A stretch of 64,000 nucleotides of DNA from WTFY01 sp965214675 (GTDB lineage Bacteria > Pseudomonadota > Gammaproteobacteria > UBA4575), in contig OZ243969.1 in the NCBI GenBank assembly GCA_965214675.1, positions 1,798,001 to 1,862,000 of the forward strand, given 5' to 3'. The notes under the pieces were generated by a model, which worked only from the letters and a program-made list of their open reading frames with translations, ran no database searches and was not told where the DNA came from. Made by a program: the position numbers and the translations under genes. This document shows positions 35,104 through 43,464 of this stretch, piece after piece. Numbering within the stretch: position 1 is the stretch's first letter; the number at the start of each line of letters is the position of its first letter.

Positions 35104-35850
35104 ATGAATATCCACATCCTGAATGATCTGCATATCGAATTTGAAGATTTCAAGCCGCCGGAAACCAGTGCTGACGTCGTGGTATTGGCCGGTGATATTG
35201 GAGTTGGGGTGCAAGGCTTGTACTGGGCACAAAGGCTGTTCCCAGATAAACCAGTGATATACGTACTAGGTAACCACGAGTTCTACAATAACCATACAGG
35301 CTTGGTTGATGATCTTAAAGCCGGGGCGCGGGACAACATTCATGTCCTGAATGATGATCAGGTGATTATCAATGGGGTACGTTTTCTGGGCAGTACGCTG
35401 TGGACCGATTTTGCTCTGATGGGGGAGGGGAGCAAGTTCTTTGCCATCCAGGAGGCGCAACGATGCATGACAGATTTTACAGTCATCCAGTACGATAACC
35501 GATGTTTCACACCCCGAGATGCAATTGAGATGCACAGGGCCAGCCGAGATTGGCTGACTTCAATGCTGGCACAACCCTTCAACGGCAAAACGGTCGTGGT
35601 CACCCACCATGCACCCTCTTCGCGATCAATTGCACCACGTTATGCGGGTGGCCTGTTATCCTCCGCATTTGCCAGCAACCTGGAAAGCCTGATGATGGGT
35701 AACCACCGTGCAGACCTCTGGGTCCACGGTCATGTCCATGATTCCTTTGATTACGAAATTTGTGCAACGCGCGTGGTTTGTAACCCTCGGGGGTATGCGC
35801 CCAGTGCCCTGAACCCTGATTTCGTTTCAGACAAGGTAGTTGTGATCTGA
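35104..35850 (+). CDS. Calcineurin-like metallophosphoesterase
   Basis: The 248-residue protein carries the metallophosphoesterase metal-binding motifs: DLHIEF with Asp and His near the N-terminus, GDIGVG, GNHEFY, VVTHHAPS and the closing GHVHDSFDY. It is cytoplasmic, with no signal peptide. These features predict a phosphatase or nuclease of unknown substrate. It follows the methyltransferase by 73 bp in the same direction. Confidence 0.87.
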   Translation: MNIHILNDLHIEFEDFKPPETSADVVVLAGDIGVGVQGLYWAQRLFPDKPVIYVLGNHEFYNNHTGLVDDLKAGARDNIHVLNDDQVIINGVRFLGSTLWTDFALMGEGSKFFAIQEAQRCMTDFTVIQYDNRCFTPRDAIEMHRASRDWLTSMLAQPFNGKTVVVTHHAPSSRSIAPRYAGGLLSSAFASNLESLMMGNHRADLWVHGHVHDSFDYEICATRVVCNPRGYAPSALNPDFVSDKVVVI

Positions 35851-35937
35851 GGTGCAACCAAGCTGAGCAATCATGATGATCGGCAAGCAAATCGCCGATG
35901 TGGATGCCATTTGACTTATGGGTGAACACCTACCAAT

Positions 35938-36444
35938 TTACGGTCTGTGCCAATTGCAGTGCATCGCCGTGTTCACCAGCCAGTTATCTTCCAAATACTC
36001 GACTCTGTAATCACAGGTACCGGAAACATCTAAATACTTCCCGGTTCCTCCCAAGAGCTTCCAGACACCAGAACCACCACCACCAGATTCAGTGTCACCT
36101 TTGTGCCTTCTTCCCCCCATGTGCAATTTATCATTCGAAGCATCAGTCATAGTGCAATGTGCCTCAAGGTTATAGCTATCTTCAGATTTCTTCGCATAGA
36201 CCAGGCAATTCGAGAGGCTGTGATTACCTGCAACAAAGGGATCGCGGCTGCTTTCAAGAATCGTATTGACTCCTTCGAGCGTACCAATAGTGACAGCCTT
36301 CCCGGGTCGCTCGAGCACACTGTAATCGTGTTTCCATATGGTGAGCATGCTGAAGCTTCCACTTTCATCGGCAAGGATGCCCTGGGCTGTACATAACAGG
36401 CCAATTGAAATCAGTAGCGTATTGATTTTTCTACCAAGGTGCAT
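35938..36444 (-). CDS. Secreted protein of unknown function
   Basis: The 168-residue product, read from the ATG at 36444, has a signal peptide (about residues 1-25, ending LADE). The mature part is rich in Gly, Tyr and Trp and ends with GGTGKYLDVSGTCDY and a Cys-Trp tail. Alternating hydrophobic residues suggest a small beta-barrel of the lipocalin or allene-oxide-cyclase kind; that is inference. I do not recognise the family. It stands alone between the phosphoesterase and cbtA. Confidence 0.6.
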   Translation of the reverse strand: MHLGRKINTLLISIGLLCTAQGILADESGSFSMLTIWKHDYSVLERPGKAVTIGTLEGVNTILESSRDPFVAGNHSLSNCLVYAKKSEDSYNLEAHCTMTDASNDKLHMGGRRHKGDTESGGGGSGVWKLLGGTGKYLDVSGTCDYRVEYLEDNWLVNTAMHCNWHRP

Positions 36445-36657
36445 TTTTCCCTCAATTTTTTGAACATTTTCGTGATAAATAATATATGCATGCTGCAAAG
36501 TCTGTCGCACAAATTCAATTCAGGCATGGGCATCAGGTTCTCTTAAAGTCGTTGATCATCAGGACCTGAAAGCAGGTCTGTACAACTTCCCGGTCGTCAG
36601 GAATGCGATGTGGTCAGGCGTTACAGGTTTGATGCTGATCACAAAGACTCTGTGGGT

Positions 36658-37353
36658 CTACGCAAGGGCAGGGTCTTCAGTGGTTTCTGTAAAATGTCTG
36701 TAAAACAGCGCGCAAAATACACCGAGTACAACCCAGAAAACTGCATTTGTCATCAGCGTTGCCGTAATGTACGCATGCCTCAGTTCATCAGGAGCTAAGC
36801 CCGTGTGCACCTCTGGTTGTGGAGCACCAAATAGATGGGGTAATGCCAGCAACCCAACTCCAAATAACTTCAGATAACGTTTAGGTTGAAAGGCTATGAT
36901 CCAAAAGCCTGTCGCAGTCACTACAACGGTCAATACCCACCATACCTGCCGTTGCTCAAGTCCAGCGGCCACATCTCCCGGAAGTTCTGGTGGAAGGCCC
37001 AGTGCAGGTGCTATGTTGAATGCAGCAAAACCTGCAAGTCCCCAAAGTATCCCACCCTTCCAGGTTACTTTTCCTCGCAACGCATAGCATGCGGTCAAGA
37101 GCATGCCAAATCCTATGCCTACGAGCACGCTGTTAAGTACTGTCCAGAATGTCCTTTCAATTCCGTCTTCGGGAGCCCATTCTTCTGCCTCATGACCATG
37201 GGTAGCTTCATGCTCTTCGCCACCGGCGGTTTCATATGTCTCAGCCTCAAGGATCATGGGGACTACTGTAAATTGCTGTACGCCCCCAAGGACTAAACCA
37301 GCCAGTCCGCCCGCCAAAAGAGCCGTCAATAAAATCGAATTAAATGCCTTCAT
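36658..37353 (-). CDS. cbtA: Cobalt transporter subunit CbtA
   Basis: CbtA is a five-helix membrane protein predicted to import cobalt together with CbtB. The 231-residue product has ILLTALLAGGLAGLVLGGVQ at the start, a His/Glu-rich periplasmic loop (EEHEATHGHEAEEWAPEDG, residues about 46-65), and GLPPELPG with further helices and an AITATLM-like end. It is typical in length (about 230). It lies 12 bp after cbtB. The gene pair fits a cobalt need for the thiocyanate hydrolase encoded 5 kb away. Confidence 0.9.
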   Translation of the reverse strand: MKAFNSILLTALLAGGLAGLVLGGVQQFTVVPMILEAETYETAGGEEHEATHGHEAEEWAPEDGIERTFWTVLNSVLVGIGFGMLLTACYALRGKVTWKGGILWGLAGFAAFNIAPALGLPPELPGDVAAGLEQRQVWWVLTVVVTATGFWIIAFQPKRYLKLFGVGLLALPHLFGAPQPEVHTGLAPDELRHAYITATLMTNAVFWVVLGVFCALFYRHFTETTEDPALA

Positions 37354-37365
37354 GCATGAAATTTG

Positions 37366-37563
37366 TCAATGGCATGGGAACGCAAGGCTGTGACGCAGAT
37401 CATGAGCAGCATTGTGAACCACCTCTGGTCCTGCAAATCCAACGGCTGCAACAATCAATGTACCAATTAGAATTGCCGCTGTGACAGCCACAACCATTTC
37501 CAATGAAATGATCCCAGCATGAGCAGATGTTGACATGTATTTGGTATTTTGACTTCTATCCAT
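37366..37563 (-). CDS. cbtB: Cobalt transporter subunit CbtB
   Basis: This 65-residue protein has one membrane helix and ends with the CbtB metal motif HNAAHDLRHSLAFPCH, four histidines and a terminal Cys-His. It pairs with CbtA downstream. A second CbtB is encoded at 48231-48425. I saw no cobalamin riboswitch upstream, although cbtAB genes in other bacteria often have one. A palindrome at 37602-37614 lies just before the start. Confidence 0.9.
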   Translation of the reverse strand: MDRSQNTKYMSTSAHAGIISLEMVVAVTAAILIGTLIVAAVGFAGPEVVHNAAHDLRHSLAFPCH

Positions 37564-37601
37564 TTCATTCCTCCAAGTGTTGCGCACCAATCACATCAAT
37601 A

Positions 37602-37614
37602 GTTATATTATAAC
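37602..37614. promoter_or_regulatory. Palindrome upstream of cbtB
   Basis: GTTATATTATAAC is a perfect 13-bp palindrome 39-51 bp upstream of the cbtB start. It could be the operator of a metal-responsive repressor, or simply an A+T-rich -10 region (TATAAC on the minus strand). Confidence 0.4.
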
Positions 37615-37856
37615 ATAACCATATTAAGGGCAACTGACACGCCGGTGCCGGTCGTTGCCTGCAGCAATGTGCTGATGCCTATATCACGGGATTTCGGGTT
37701 TCCCACAGGTTGGGCGAGTTCAGATTCGCCATCATTCTTTTAGTTATCCAGCAACAGGTTTTAATCACCAGTCAAGGCACTAAGTCTAAAGTAACCCGAA
37801 TATCCTGCCAACATAGACATTGCAAAATATCATAGGTAATAGTTATTAATTTTGTG

Positions 37857-37871
37857 GATAACATAGTTATC
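37857..37871. promoter_or_regulatory. Palindrome GATAAC-ATA-GTTATC beside a DnaA box
   Basis: A perfect 15-bp palindrome overlaps the exact DnaA box TGTGGATAA at 37853-37861. It lies downstream of the leftward phosphodiesterase gene, so what it controls is not clear. Confidence 0.35.
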
Positions 37872-37919
37872 GAAAATACTGCCCCATAGTCTGGGAGAGT
37901 CAAGATTCTCCCTGGAGCC

Positions 37920-38699
37920 TTACTCGAGGTAATGAATTTTCGTATCAATCTGACCATGAGTCGTCATTTCAACGAACCGGTAGGCTGGTGGAAGTCGATC
38001 AGTGCGATAGGTGTGAGTATTCGGTTTGAACTGGTGACAGGTCGAAGGGGTGGATAAGAAACGTAGCTTTTCCAGTTGTTGATCTACCGTTTGATGTACG
38101 TGCCCGAACATTACCAGCAGTTCATCAGGATAACTGCCCAGGACCTGGAGGAAGTCATTTTTGTTTTGCAGCCCAATCTCATCTAGCCACTTGCTGTTTA
38201 CAGGCACCGGAGGGTGATGCAAGACAATCACATTGAACTGGTCTTCACAGGTTTGTAGGTGAGCCTGTAGTTGTCCTAGACATCGCTGGGATATTTTCCC
38301 GTAGTGTTCATCTGCCACCCAGGTGCTGATCAGCACGAGCGAAAACTTGCCTAGTGGAATGATCCGGATCGCATCAATTGGACATTCAGGGGCAACATTT
38401 TGTAGAAGTTTCGGTGTGTCATGGTTGCCCGGCACACAGTAAACAGGCACATCATAATTGCAAATCACAGAGTCAAACTGGGAATAGCTTTCTTTTGTAC
38501 CTGTCTGTGAGACATCACCTGTGAATAGCCAGAAGTCAACGTCCCGATAGTGGCTTGAACAGTGGGCAAGGACTGCCTGCAAATTTTTTTTGGTATTGAT
38601 TTGGTGGAAAGTCTCATTTGCCGTGTTGAGCAAATGAGTGTCAGTGATATGGATGAATCTCAACATATCCTGTCGATGGCTGGTTAATTCGTTGTCCAT
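37920..38699 (-). CDS. cpdA: CpdA-like 3',5'-cyclic nucleotide phosphodiesterase
   Basis: This 259-residue class III phosphodiesterase has FIHITDTHLL near residue 15, FTGDVSQTG, PGNHDTP, VLHHPPVPV and GHVHQTVDQ, the five metal-ligand blocks of CpdA/Icc enzymes. CpdA hydrolyses cAMP and so lowers CRP activity. Residues 1-11 before LRFIHITD look additional; a start near residue 12 is possible. It is divergent from the reductase gene at 38907. Confidence 0.85.
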   Translation of the reverse strand: MDNELTSHRQDMLRFIHITDTHLLNTANETFHQINTKKNLQAVLAHCSSHYRDVDFWLFTGDVSQTGTKESYSQFDSVICNYDVPVYCVPGNHDTPKLLQNVAPECPIDAIRIIPLGKFSLVLISTWVADEHYGKISQRCLGQLQAHLQTCEDQFNVIVLHHPPVPVNSKWLDEIGLQNKNDFLQVLGSYPDELLVMFGHVHQTVDQQLEKLRFLSTPSTCHQFKPNTHTYRTDRLPPAYRFVEMTTHGQIDTKIHYLE

Positions 38700-38906
38700 G
38701 GGCTAAGGGGAATGAAAAAAAGTGCCAGGATGCGTTGTGAGAAATTGAATTCATCACAACCTGCCGAAGATTGTTACGGCAAACAGATCGGCATACGGTT
38801 TACTTCTACGCTCGTCTTATATAGTTGCCCGCTTTGCTCGCAGCATCGTTGGATTCGAGCCCTGCTTTTATATACCCGTAGTATAGTAGAAAATGCGCAG
38901 TTACCT

Positions 38907-39908
38907 ATGAAACATGTTCGTTTCCAGCCCGGTGGACAAGAGATTACCTGCAGGGATGGAGAGACTGTTTTGTCAGCAGCGCTTCGAGAAGGCCTTGTCT
39001 TTCCTTACAGCTGCCGTAAAGGAAATTGCGGCGTATGTCAGGCCCGCCTCATATCCGGCAAAATTACCCCAAGTCCTGCACCTGATGAGGACATGGGTGC
39101 ATATTCTGACACAGGTGAAGGGGTACTGTTGTGTCAGGCGATCCCGCTTACTGACCTGGTTATCAAGGCTCATGAACTCGAAGCACTTGCAGGTATACGA
39201 GTGCGCACACTGTCATGCCGGGTCCAGAATCTGGAGCCGCTCACTCATAATGTCACTGCATTGACGTTAGGCCTGACGAAAGGTCGAGGTCATCTGGAAT
39301 TCTGCGCAGGCCAGTATGTGGATCTCTTGCTGTGGGACAATCGTCGCCGCAGCTATTCAATTGCAAGCGCACCCCAAGAAGCTGATGTGATTGAAGTACA
39401 TGTACACAGGATCCCGGGCGGGCGATTCAGCGAGCAGGAATTTGGCACGATGAAAGCACAGGACCTGCTAGCTATCATCGGTCCTCTGGGAACTTTTTTC
39501 CTGCGCGATGACCCACGTCCTACGATATTAATCGCTGCCGGCACGGGTTTTGCTCCCATTTCCGCTATGCTGGAAGACCTGCGAAAGCGGGGTATACAAA
39601 GGCGGATACAGTTCTACTGGGAGGTGGTCTCTCGAAAAGACCTGTACCGGCATGAGCAAATTTGCACGTGGGAACGGGAAATGGGCATCAAGTTTATACC
39701 CGTGTTGTCTGCACCTGATTCGGACTGGGAAGGGCGGTGTGGCAAGGTGCATGAAGCCGTGCTGGCTGACCATCCGGACCTGTCAGATATGCAGGTATAT
39801 GCCAGTGGGTTGCCGGAAATGATTGCAGCCGTTCGCAAAACATTTCCCCAGCATGGGTTGCGCGCCGATGCACTGTACTGTGAGTCATTTGAATGCGCAG
39901 TGGATTAA
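38907..39908 (+). CDS. [2Fe-2S] ferredoxin-type NAD(P)H reductase (CDP-6-deoxyglucoseen reductase-like)
   Basis: The 333-residue protein joins an N-terminal plant-type [2Fe-2S] domain (CRKGNCGVC near residue 36, last cysteine in LLCQ) to a ferredoxin-NADP reductase module with the FAD motif RRSYSIAS and NAD motif ILIAAGTGFAPISAML. The C-terminal YCESFECAVD is also typical. Proteobacterial members are annotated as AscD-like reductases and often sit near ubiquinone genes; the partner here is unknown. I chose the ATG at 38907; the open frame upstream to 38712 is not family-like. Confidence 0.85.
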   Translation: MKHVRFQPGGQEITCRDGETVLSAALREGLVFPYSCRKGNCGVCQARLISGKITPSPAPDEDMGAYSDTGEGVLLCQAIPLTDLVIKAHELEALAGIRVRTLSCRVQNLEPLTHNVTALTLGLTKGRGHLEFCAGQYVDLLLWDNRRRSYSIASAPQEADVIEVHVHRIPGGRFSEQEFGTMKAQDLLAIIGPLGTFFLRDDPRPTILIAAGTGFAPISAMLEDLRKRGIQRRIQFYWEVVSRKDLYRHEQICTWEREMGIKFIPVLSAPDSDWEGRCGKVHEAVLADHPDLSDMQVYASGLPEMIAAVRKTFPQHGLRADALYCESFECAVD

Positions 39909-40017
39909 CCCTGACCCGGTCTACGGTTAAAGTCGTTTTCCCATGCTGCAGTGGTATAAGAAGTCAGGCTGCTATAACCGTTCTATAATAAAAGAAATGC
40001 CAATGAGCGCGTAATAG

Positions 40018-40293
40018 ATGAACAACGTAGCACAAAAGCTGGTGGATGGATTTGTTGACGTAATCACGTCTGGCAACAGGCCATTTCGCATTTTATTGTT
40101 TGGCGGCATATTCCTCGCGTTGCTGATCATGAATATCTTGGCGAGGCTTTTTGGAGTAAGCACAAAAATTGGCGGGGACATCGACTTGGCAAATTTTGCC
40201 CTGATTGTGATATCGCTATTTTTGGGCTTTGGAATCTCCTACTGCATCGTACACTTTGCGCATGCCAGCAAACAAAATCGTACCGGAAGATAA
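40018..40293 (+). CDS. Small membrane protein, unknown function
   Basis: The 91-residue protein has two predicted membrane helices (about residues 24-44 and 58-80) and a basic tail. It may be a real gene: the start is an ATG and the hydrophobic pattern is regular. I do not recognise the family and see no clear neighbour link. Confidence 0.55.
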   Translation: MNNVAQKLVDGFVDVITSGNRPFRILLFGGIFLALLIMNILARLFGVSTKIGGDIDLANFALIVISLFLGFGISYCIVHFAHASKQNRTGR

Positions 40294-40345
40294 CTGCATG
40301 AAATTGATCAGGAACCACAAAGGAAGTTCTTGGTAGATAGAAAGA

Positions 40346-40675
40346 TTAGGTAGGCAAATCCTGCCAAATCAAGGCGTACCTTGATTGGTCAACTTTGCCT
40401 CGATTGTAGTGCAAAGTGATTTCGGCTCCATGGGCCTTCAGGGTCTGGTTAATCGCACTACGGAAAATCAATTGACGAAACTGGCTATATTCGACACGGT
40501 GGAAGGCCGTGCCATGACTCTGAAGGAAGGAGTGCAATACAGGTAATGTAAAACACCAGCATTCCTGGTCCAGTTCGAAGCCAGGCTCTCTTGCCAGCTT
40601 GGGCAGCAAATCCTGATCTTTTTGAGCGACCTGTTCAAAAAATGAAAGCAGTTCCTCTTGCAGGTCAGGCATCAA
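40346..40675 (-). CDS. Hypothetical protein downstream of cynS
   Basis: The 109-residue product is soluble, helical in character and has no signal peptide or recognised motif. It lies on the cynS strand 162 bp after the cynS stop. The pattern of hydrophobic residues and a sensible length make a real gene likely. Function unknown. Confidence 0.55.
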   Translation of the reverse strand: MMPDLQEELLSFFEQVAQKDQDLLPKLAREPGFELDQECWCFTLPVLHSFLQSHGTAFHRVEYSQFRQLIFRSAINQTLKAHGAEITLHYNRGKVDQSRYALIWQDLPT

Positions 40676-40837
40676 GGCATACTACAGTCGATTGTCGTAC
40701 CGGCACGGTCCTATCCCTTGTATCACCCCACACTCCTCATGCGCCTCCTGCATTCCCTTTGCGACGACGCATTTTCTTGTACCGGATCCGGGACACAAGG
40801 CTCGTCGGGCATCAGGCTGTGTTTGAATACTGTACGA

Positions 40838-41278
40838 CTACCATGAACTGTATTTCAGGAATTTACCATTCATCGTGATCACGACACGATCTCCTTTCGG
40901 GTTCTCTTCCTTATCAATGTCCATGGAAAAATCGATGGCACTCATGATGCCATCGCCAAACTTCTCACCAATAATCTGTTTGATGGTGTAGCCATAGACA
41001 CCGACAATTTCGTAAAACCTGTAGATGACAGGGTCTTGCGGCACAATTTTATCCCAGGCCTTGTTAGGAAATTCCTGCAAAGTGGCACACACATCATCGT
41101 CTAGTTCAAGCACCTCGCATAAGCTTTTGGCAGCATCTTCAGGCATGCTGTTCAGCCCATAACTTGCAGAAGCCACCCAGACCTCACCCATACCCATCTT
41201 GCTGGCAATTGCTTCCCAGGTGAGTCCTTTTGCCTTTTTCGAGGCCATAATTTGATCGGTCATTTCTTCTTTTGTCAT
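40838..41278 (-). CDS. cynS: Cyanase (cyanate hydratase)
   Basis: Cyanase converts cyanate and bicarbonate to ammonia and CO2. The 146-residue protein (E. coli 156) keeps the catalytic triad: Arg87 and Glu90 in IYRFYE and Ser113 in MSAIDF, at the same spacing as Arg96/Glu99/Ser122 of E. coli. The N-terminal helical domain and the C-terminal VVITMNGKFL are typical. It sits behind a sigma-54 promoter with an NtrC-type dyad upstream, so nitrogen limitation probably induces it. The CynR-like regulator lies just upstream on the same strand, and thiocyanate hydrolase genes are nearby. Confidence 0.97.
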   Translation of the reverse strand: MTKEEMTDQIMASKKAKGLTWEAIASKMGMGEVWVASASYGLNSMPEDAAKSLCEVLELDDDVCATLQEFPNKAWDKIVPQDPVIYRFYEIVGVYGYTIKQIIGEKFGDGIMSAIDFSMDIDKEENPKGDRVVITMNGKFLKYSSW

Positions 41279-41315
41279 TATTATTTACTCCGTATACGCT
41301 ACATAGTTATATTTC

Positions 41316-41331
41316 AGCAAAAAACGGGCCA
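41316..41331 (-). promoter_or_regulatory. Sigma-54 promoter of cynS
   Basis: On the minus strand TGGCCCGTTTTTTGCT differs from the consensus TGGCACG-N4-TTGCW at one position only. The GG and GC elements are exactly 10 bp apart. Transcription would begin near 41305, about 27 nt before the cynS ATG. Confidence 0.8.
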
Positions 41332-41406
41332 ACTCTGCGAACCAAGAGAGTTCATTGAAATTTTGTCATATCTGGGTCATTAAAGAAGACGTCGTGACTG
41401 CATTAT

Positions 41407-41423
41407 TGCACTGAAATGGTGCA
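41407..41423. promoter_or_regulatory. NtrC-type dyad upstream of cynS
   Basis: TGCACTGAAATGGTGCA fits the NtrC consensus TGCACC-N5-GGTGCA with one mismatch. Its centre is about 110 bp upstream of the predicted start of transcription, the usual enhancer distance. Further TGCA half-sites flank it on both sides. Confidence 0.7.
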
Positions 41424-41513
41424 TTTTTGCACTAAAATCTTGCGGCTGGCTGTTTATAAGGACTCGTGAATATGAAACTTACAGACACGCGTTATTTCGC
41501 ACCCAATCCGGAA

Positions 41514-42446
41514 TTACTGCATGCTTTTCGTCTGAAGCATCGCTGAAGACCATTCCGAGGCAAGCTCCAGGAAGGCGAGGCATGCGGGACTTTTGTACCC
41601 GCTTTTGTGCCAGATCATGCTGACCGTGTGATGAGGAAGTTCTGGCATGACTTCAATAGGATGGAGTCCCCTTTGTGTGTTGATGATGGTACTGGGCAGG
41701 ACTGTGGCCAGTGAACCCAGTTCAACCATCTCAATGATCACCGTCAGTGAATTGGTCTCAATCACATTTCGTGGTTCAATACCGTAGTCATGGCAATAGC
41801 GATCAATATGATGTCGAAGGGCAAAGTCGGTATTCAGCTGTACCAGGGACTCCTTGCCAAAGTCCTGGGCATTGAGATGTTTTTTTCGTTTGGCGCGGGG
41901 ATGCGCATCGCCGACGGCAAGATAAAGGGCCTCCTCGAACAAGGTAAAAGTTTCCGTATTACTGGAGGCTTCCTCGGAATCGGAGGGCTTGCTGAATGCG
42001 ATTCCGATGTCAATTCGGGCCTCTGATATTGCAGGCTCAATATCATCTTGGGGCATATCCAGTGTGCTCAGCGTGATGCCAGGATACAGATGGTGATAGC
42101 GGGCCAGTAAGGAGCACGTCAGGTAGTCTGTTATTGGCGTCCACCCCAGTCGCAGTGAGCCACGACTGAGATCTTGAACATCCTGGATCGCCCGGGTACC
42201 GATGTTCAATTCTCCCCATGCACGGCGTGCATGCTGCAGAAAGATTTTCCCGGCATCGGTCAGTTGTACAGAGCGGCCCGACCGGTCCAGCAGGGGTGAC
42301 TGCAGGTAATCTTCCAGTTGTTTGATTTGCTGGGATAACGTGGGCTGTGAAACATGCAAGGCCTCTGCCGCACGCGTATAGCTGCCATATTCTGCTATGG
42401 CAATCAGGTACTGGAGAGAACGTGGGAAGATGTCCCGTCGGTCCAT
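41514..42446 (-). CDS. cynR: LysR-family regulator, CynR-like
   Basis: The 310-residue protein has the LysR N-terminal helix-turn-helix (LIAIAEYGSYTRAAEALHVSQPTLSQQIKQLE, read in parts) and the effector domain. Similarity to E. coli CynR runs through the length: LTDAG, the RAIQDVQDLSRGSLRLGWTP and DIGIAFS stretches, DFALRHHIDRYC and ETNSLTVIIEM. CynR responds to cyanate. Here the gene lies between cynS (same strand) and the divergent thiocyanate hydrolase operon, so it may control either. Its start is bounded by an ATAG-N7-CTAT element. Confidence 0.88.
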   Translation of the reverse strand: MDRRDIFPRSLQYLIAIAEYGSYTRAAEALHVSQPTLSQQIKQLEDYLQSPLLDRSGRSVQLTDAGKIFLQHARRAWGELNIGTRAIQDVQDLSRGSLRLGWTPITDYLTCSLLARYHHLYPGITLSTLDMPQDDIEPAISEARIDIGIAFSKPSDSEEASSNTETFTLFEEALYLAVGDAHPRAKRKKHLNAQDFGKESLVQLNTDFALRHHIDRYCHDYGIEPRNVIETNSLTVIIEMVELGSLATVLPSTIINTQRGLHPIEVMPELPHHTVSMIWHKSGYKSPACLAFLELASEWSSAMLQTKSMQ

Positions 42447-42459
42447 AGTTAAACCCTAT
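42445..42459. promoter_or_regulatory. LysR-type box at the regulator start
   Basis: ATAG-N7-CTAT (a T-N11-A dyad) overlaps the regulator's start codon in the region divergent from scnB. The same ATAG-N7-CTAT spacing recurs at 50578-50592 upstream of the porin gene. Confidence 0.4.
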
Positions 42460-42639
42460 AAGTTTGATAAATATAAAGTCTTGGATTAATAACATAACTC
42501 CATTAGACTTGTCATTACCTCACATTAAGGCCCTATAAAATTAGTATATAAGCGAATTCTAAAGTACACCGAATCACCCAACATGCAAGGCAACTTGTTT
42601 GACATCCGGATATGCGAAAAATAAGAGGAGTTCAAAACT

Positions 42640-43071
42640 ATGCCATCTGATACCAGACAGAAAGTAATGCGGCACATTGACATAGTCGGTCAATTGCAAC
42701 CAGCTTTACATCAGCCGCAGCATGCCCCCCTTCCCACTGCTATTGATAACGCTCATTTCAGAGCCTACATGCGTACTTCACACGATGTAGGTGGAGAGCC
42801 CGATGTGTCAATTGAGTGGCATGAAAAAGAAGAAGAACAGTGGGAATTAAACACCTACGTGACGTGCGAGTGTTTGGCATGGCGCGGTGTATGGAATGCC
42901 GAGGAAAGACGACGTCGGCAGAATGTCGACTTGGGTCAAACACAATACCTGGGTTTGCCTTATTACGGGCGTTGGCTGCTATCTGCTGCAAGGATCATGG
43001 TGGATAAGCAGCATATTACTCTCACAGAATTAATGAATAAGATCGATGAGGTGAAAAAGCGACATGAGTAG
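42640..43071 (+). CDS. scnB: Thiocyanate hydrolase beta subunit
   Basis: Thiocyanate hydrolase converts SCN- and water to carbonyl sulfide and ammonia. Its beta and alpha subunits correspond to the two halves of the nitrile hydratase beta chain. The 143-residue product matches the beta subunit: HAPLPTAIDNAHFRAYM, the CLAWRGVWNAEERRR stretch and the YLGLPYYGRWLLSAARI motif. A strong ribosome binding site (GAGGAG) precedes the ATG. The gene overlaps scnA by 8 bp. The order B-A-C is as in Thiobacillus thioparus. Confidence 0.93.
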   Translation: MPSDTRQKVMRHIDIVGQLQPALHQPQHAPLPTAIDNAHFRAYMRTSHDVGGEPDVSIEWHEKEEEQWELNTYVTCECLAWRGVWNAEERRRRQNVDLGQTQYLGLPYYGRWLLSAARIMVDKQHITLTELMNKIDEVKKRHE

Positions 43072-43417
43072 AGGTCATCATGCTGAAAAAGCGACCGGCA
43101 AGGGCGATCCACAATGCTTTGTAGGGGAAGCTCCGCCGCCAAAGTTTAAAGTCGGGGATCGCGTAAGGATCCGGGATTTGCCAGACATTTTCTATACCCG
43201 ATGCCAAGTGTATACGCGGGGTGCCGAAGGGGTGGTCGCGGTTGTCACACATGAAAGTCCTGCCCCTGAGGATGAGGCCTGGGATAATGTGGATGCACCC
43301 GAGTGGTTCTACATTGTGCGCTTCAAGCAGAAGGAGCTTTGGTCGGAATATCCTGATGTTTACGCGAATGACACTTTGCAGACAGAATTTTCAGAACGTT
43401 GGCTAGAGCCTGTTTAA
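43064..43417 (+). CDS. scnA: Thiocyanate hydrolase alpha subunit
   Basis: The 117-residue protein has the SH3-like fold of the C-terminal half of nitrile hydratase beta: FKVGDRVRIRDLPDI, TRGAEGVVAVV, WFYIVRFKQKELW and the final EFSERWLEPV. The conserved arginines of this part contact the metal centre in the gamma subunit of related enzymes. Its start lies within the end of scnB, so translation is coupled. scnC follows 47 bp later. Confidence 0.94.
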   Translation: MSRGHHAEKATGKGDPQCFVGEAPPPKFKVGDRVRIRDLPDIFYTRCQVYTRGAEGVVAVVTHESPAPEDEAWDNVDAPEWFYIVRFKQKELWSEYPDVYANDTLQTEFSERWLEPV

Positions 43418-43464
43418 GCTTGGCTGACTGTATCGATAAAAAGAATTGAATAGAGAGGAACGAA

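Larger units (their letters stand above)
37591..37919. other. Intergenic region between cbtB and the phosphodiesterase gene
   Basis: About 330 bp with no gene. It holds two perfect palindromes, an exact DnaA box (37853-37861) and a weak sigma-54-like match reading towards cbtB (37629-37644, with GG and GC at 10-bp spacing and TTGC but a poor -24 box). Confidence 0.5.

Noticed and set aside
37629..37644. Sigma-54 promoter for cbtB
   Set aside because: The GG-N10-GC spacing and TTGC fit, but the -24 box is poor; not strong enough to call.
37564..37919. Cobalamin riboswitch upstream of cbtBA
   Set aside because: cbt genes often have one, but I could not find the B12-box or the conserved core on the minus strand.
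41416..41431. Plus-strand sigma-54 promoter near the NtrC-type dyad
   Set aside because: GG and GC are 9 bp apart, one short of the invariant spacing.
41472..41546. Small plus-strand frame of 24 codons with a fair ribosome binding site, overlapping the 3' end of the CynR-like gene
   Set aside because: Too short to judge, no family, and it overlaps a well-supported gene on the other strand.
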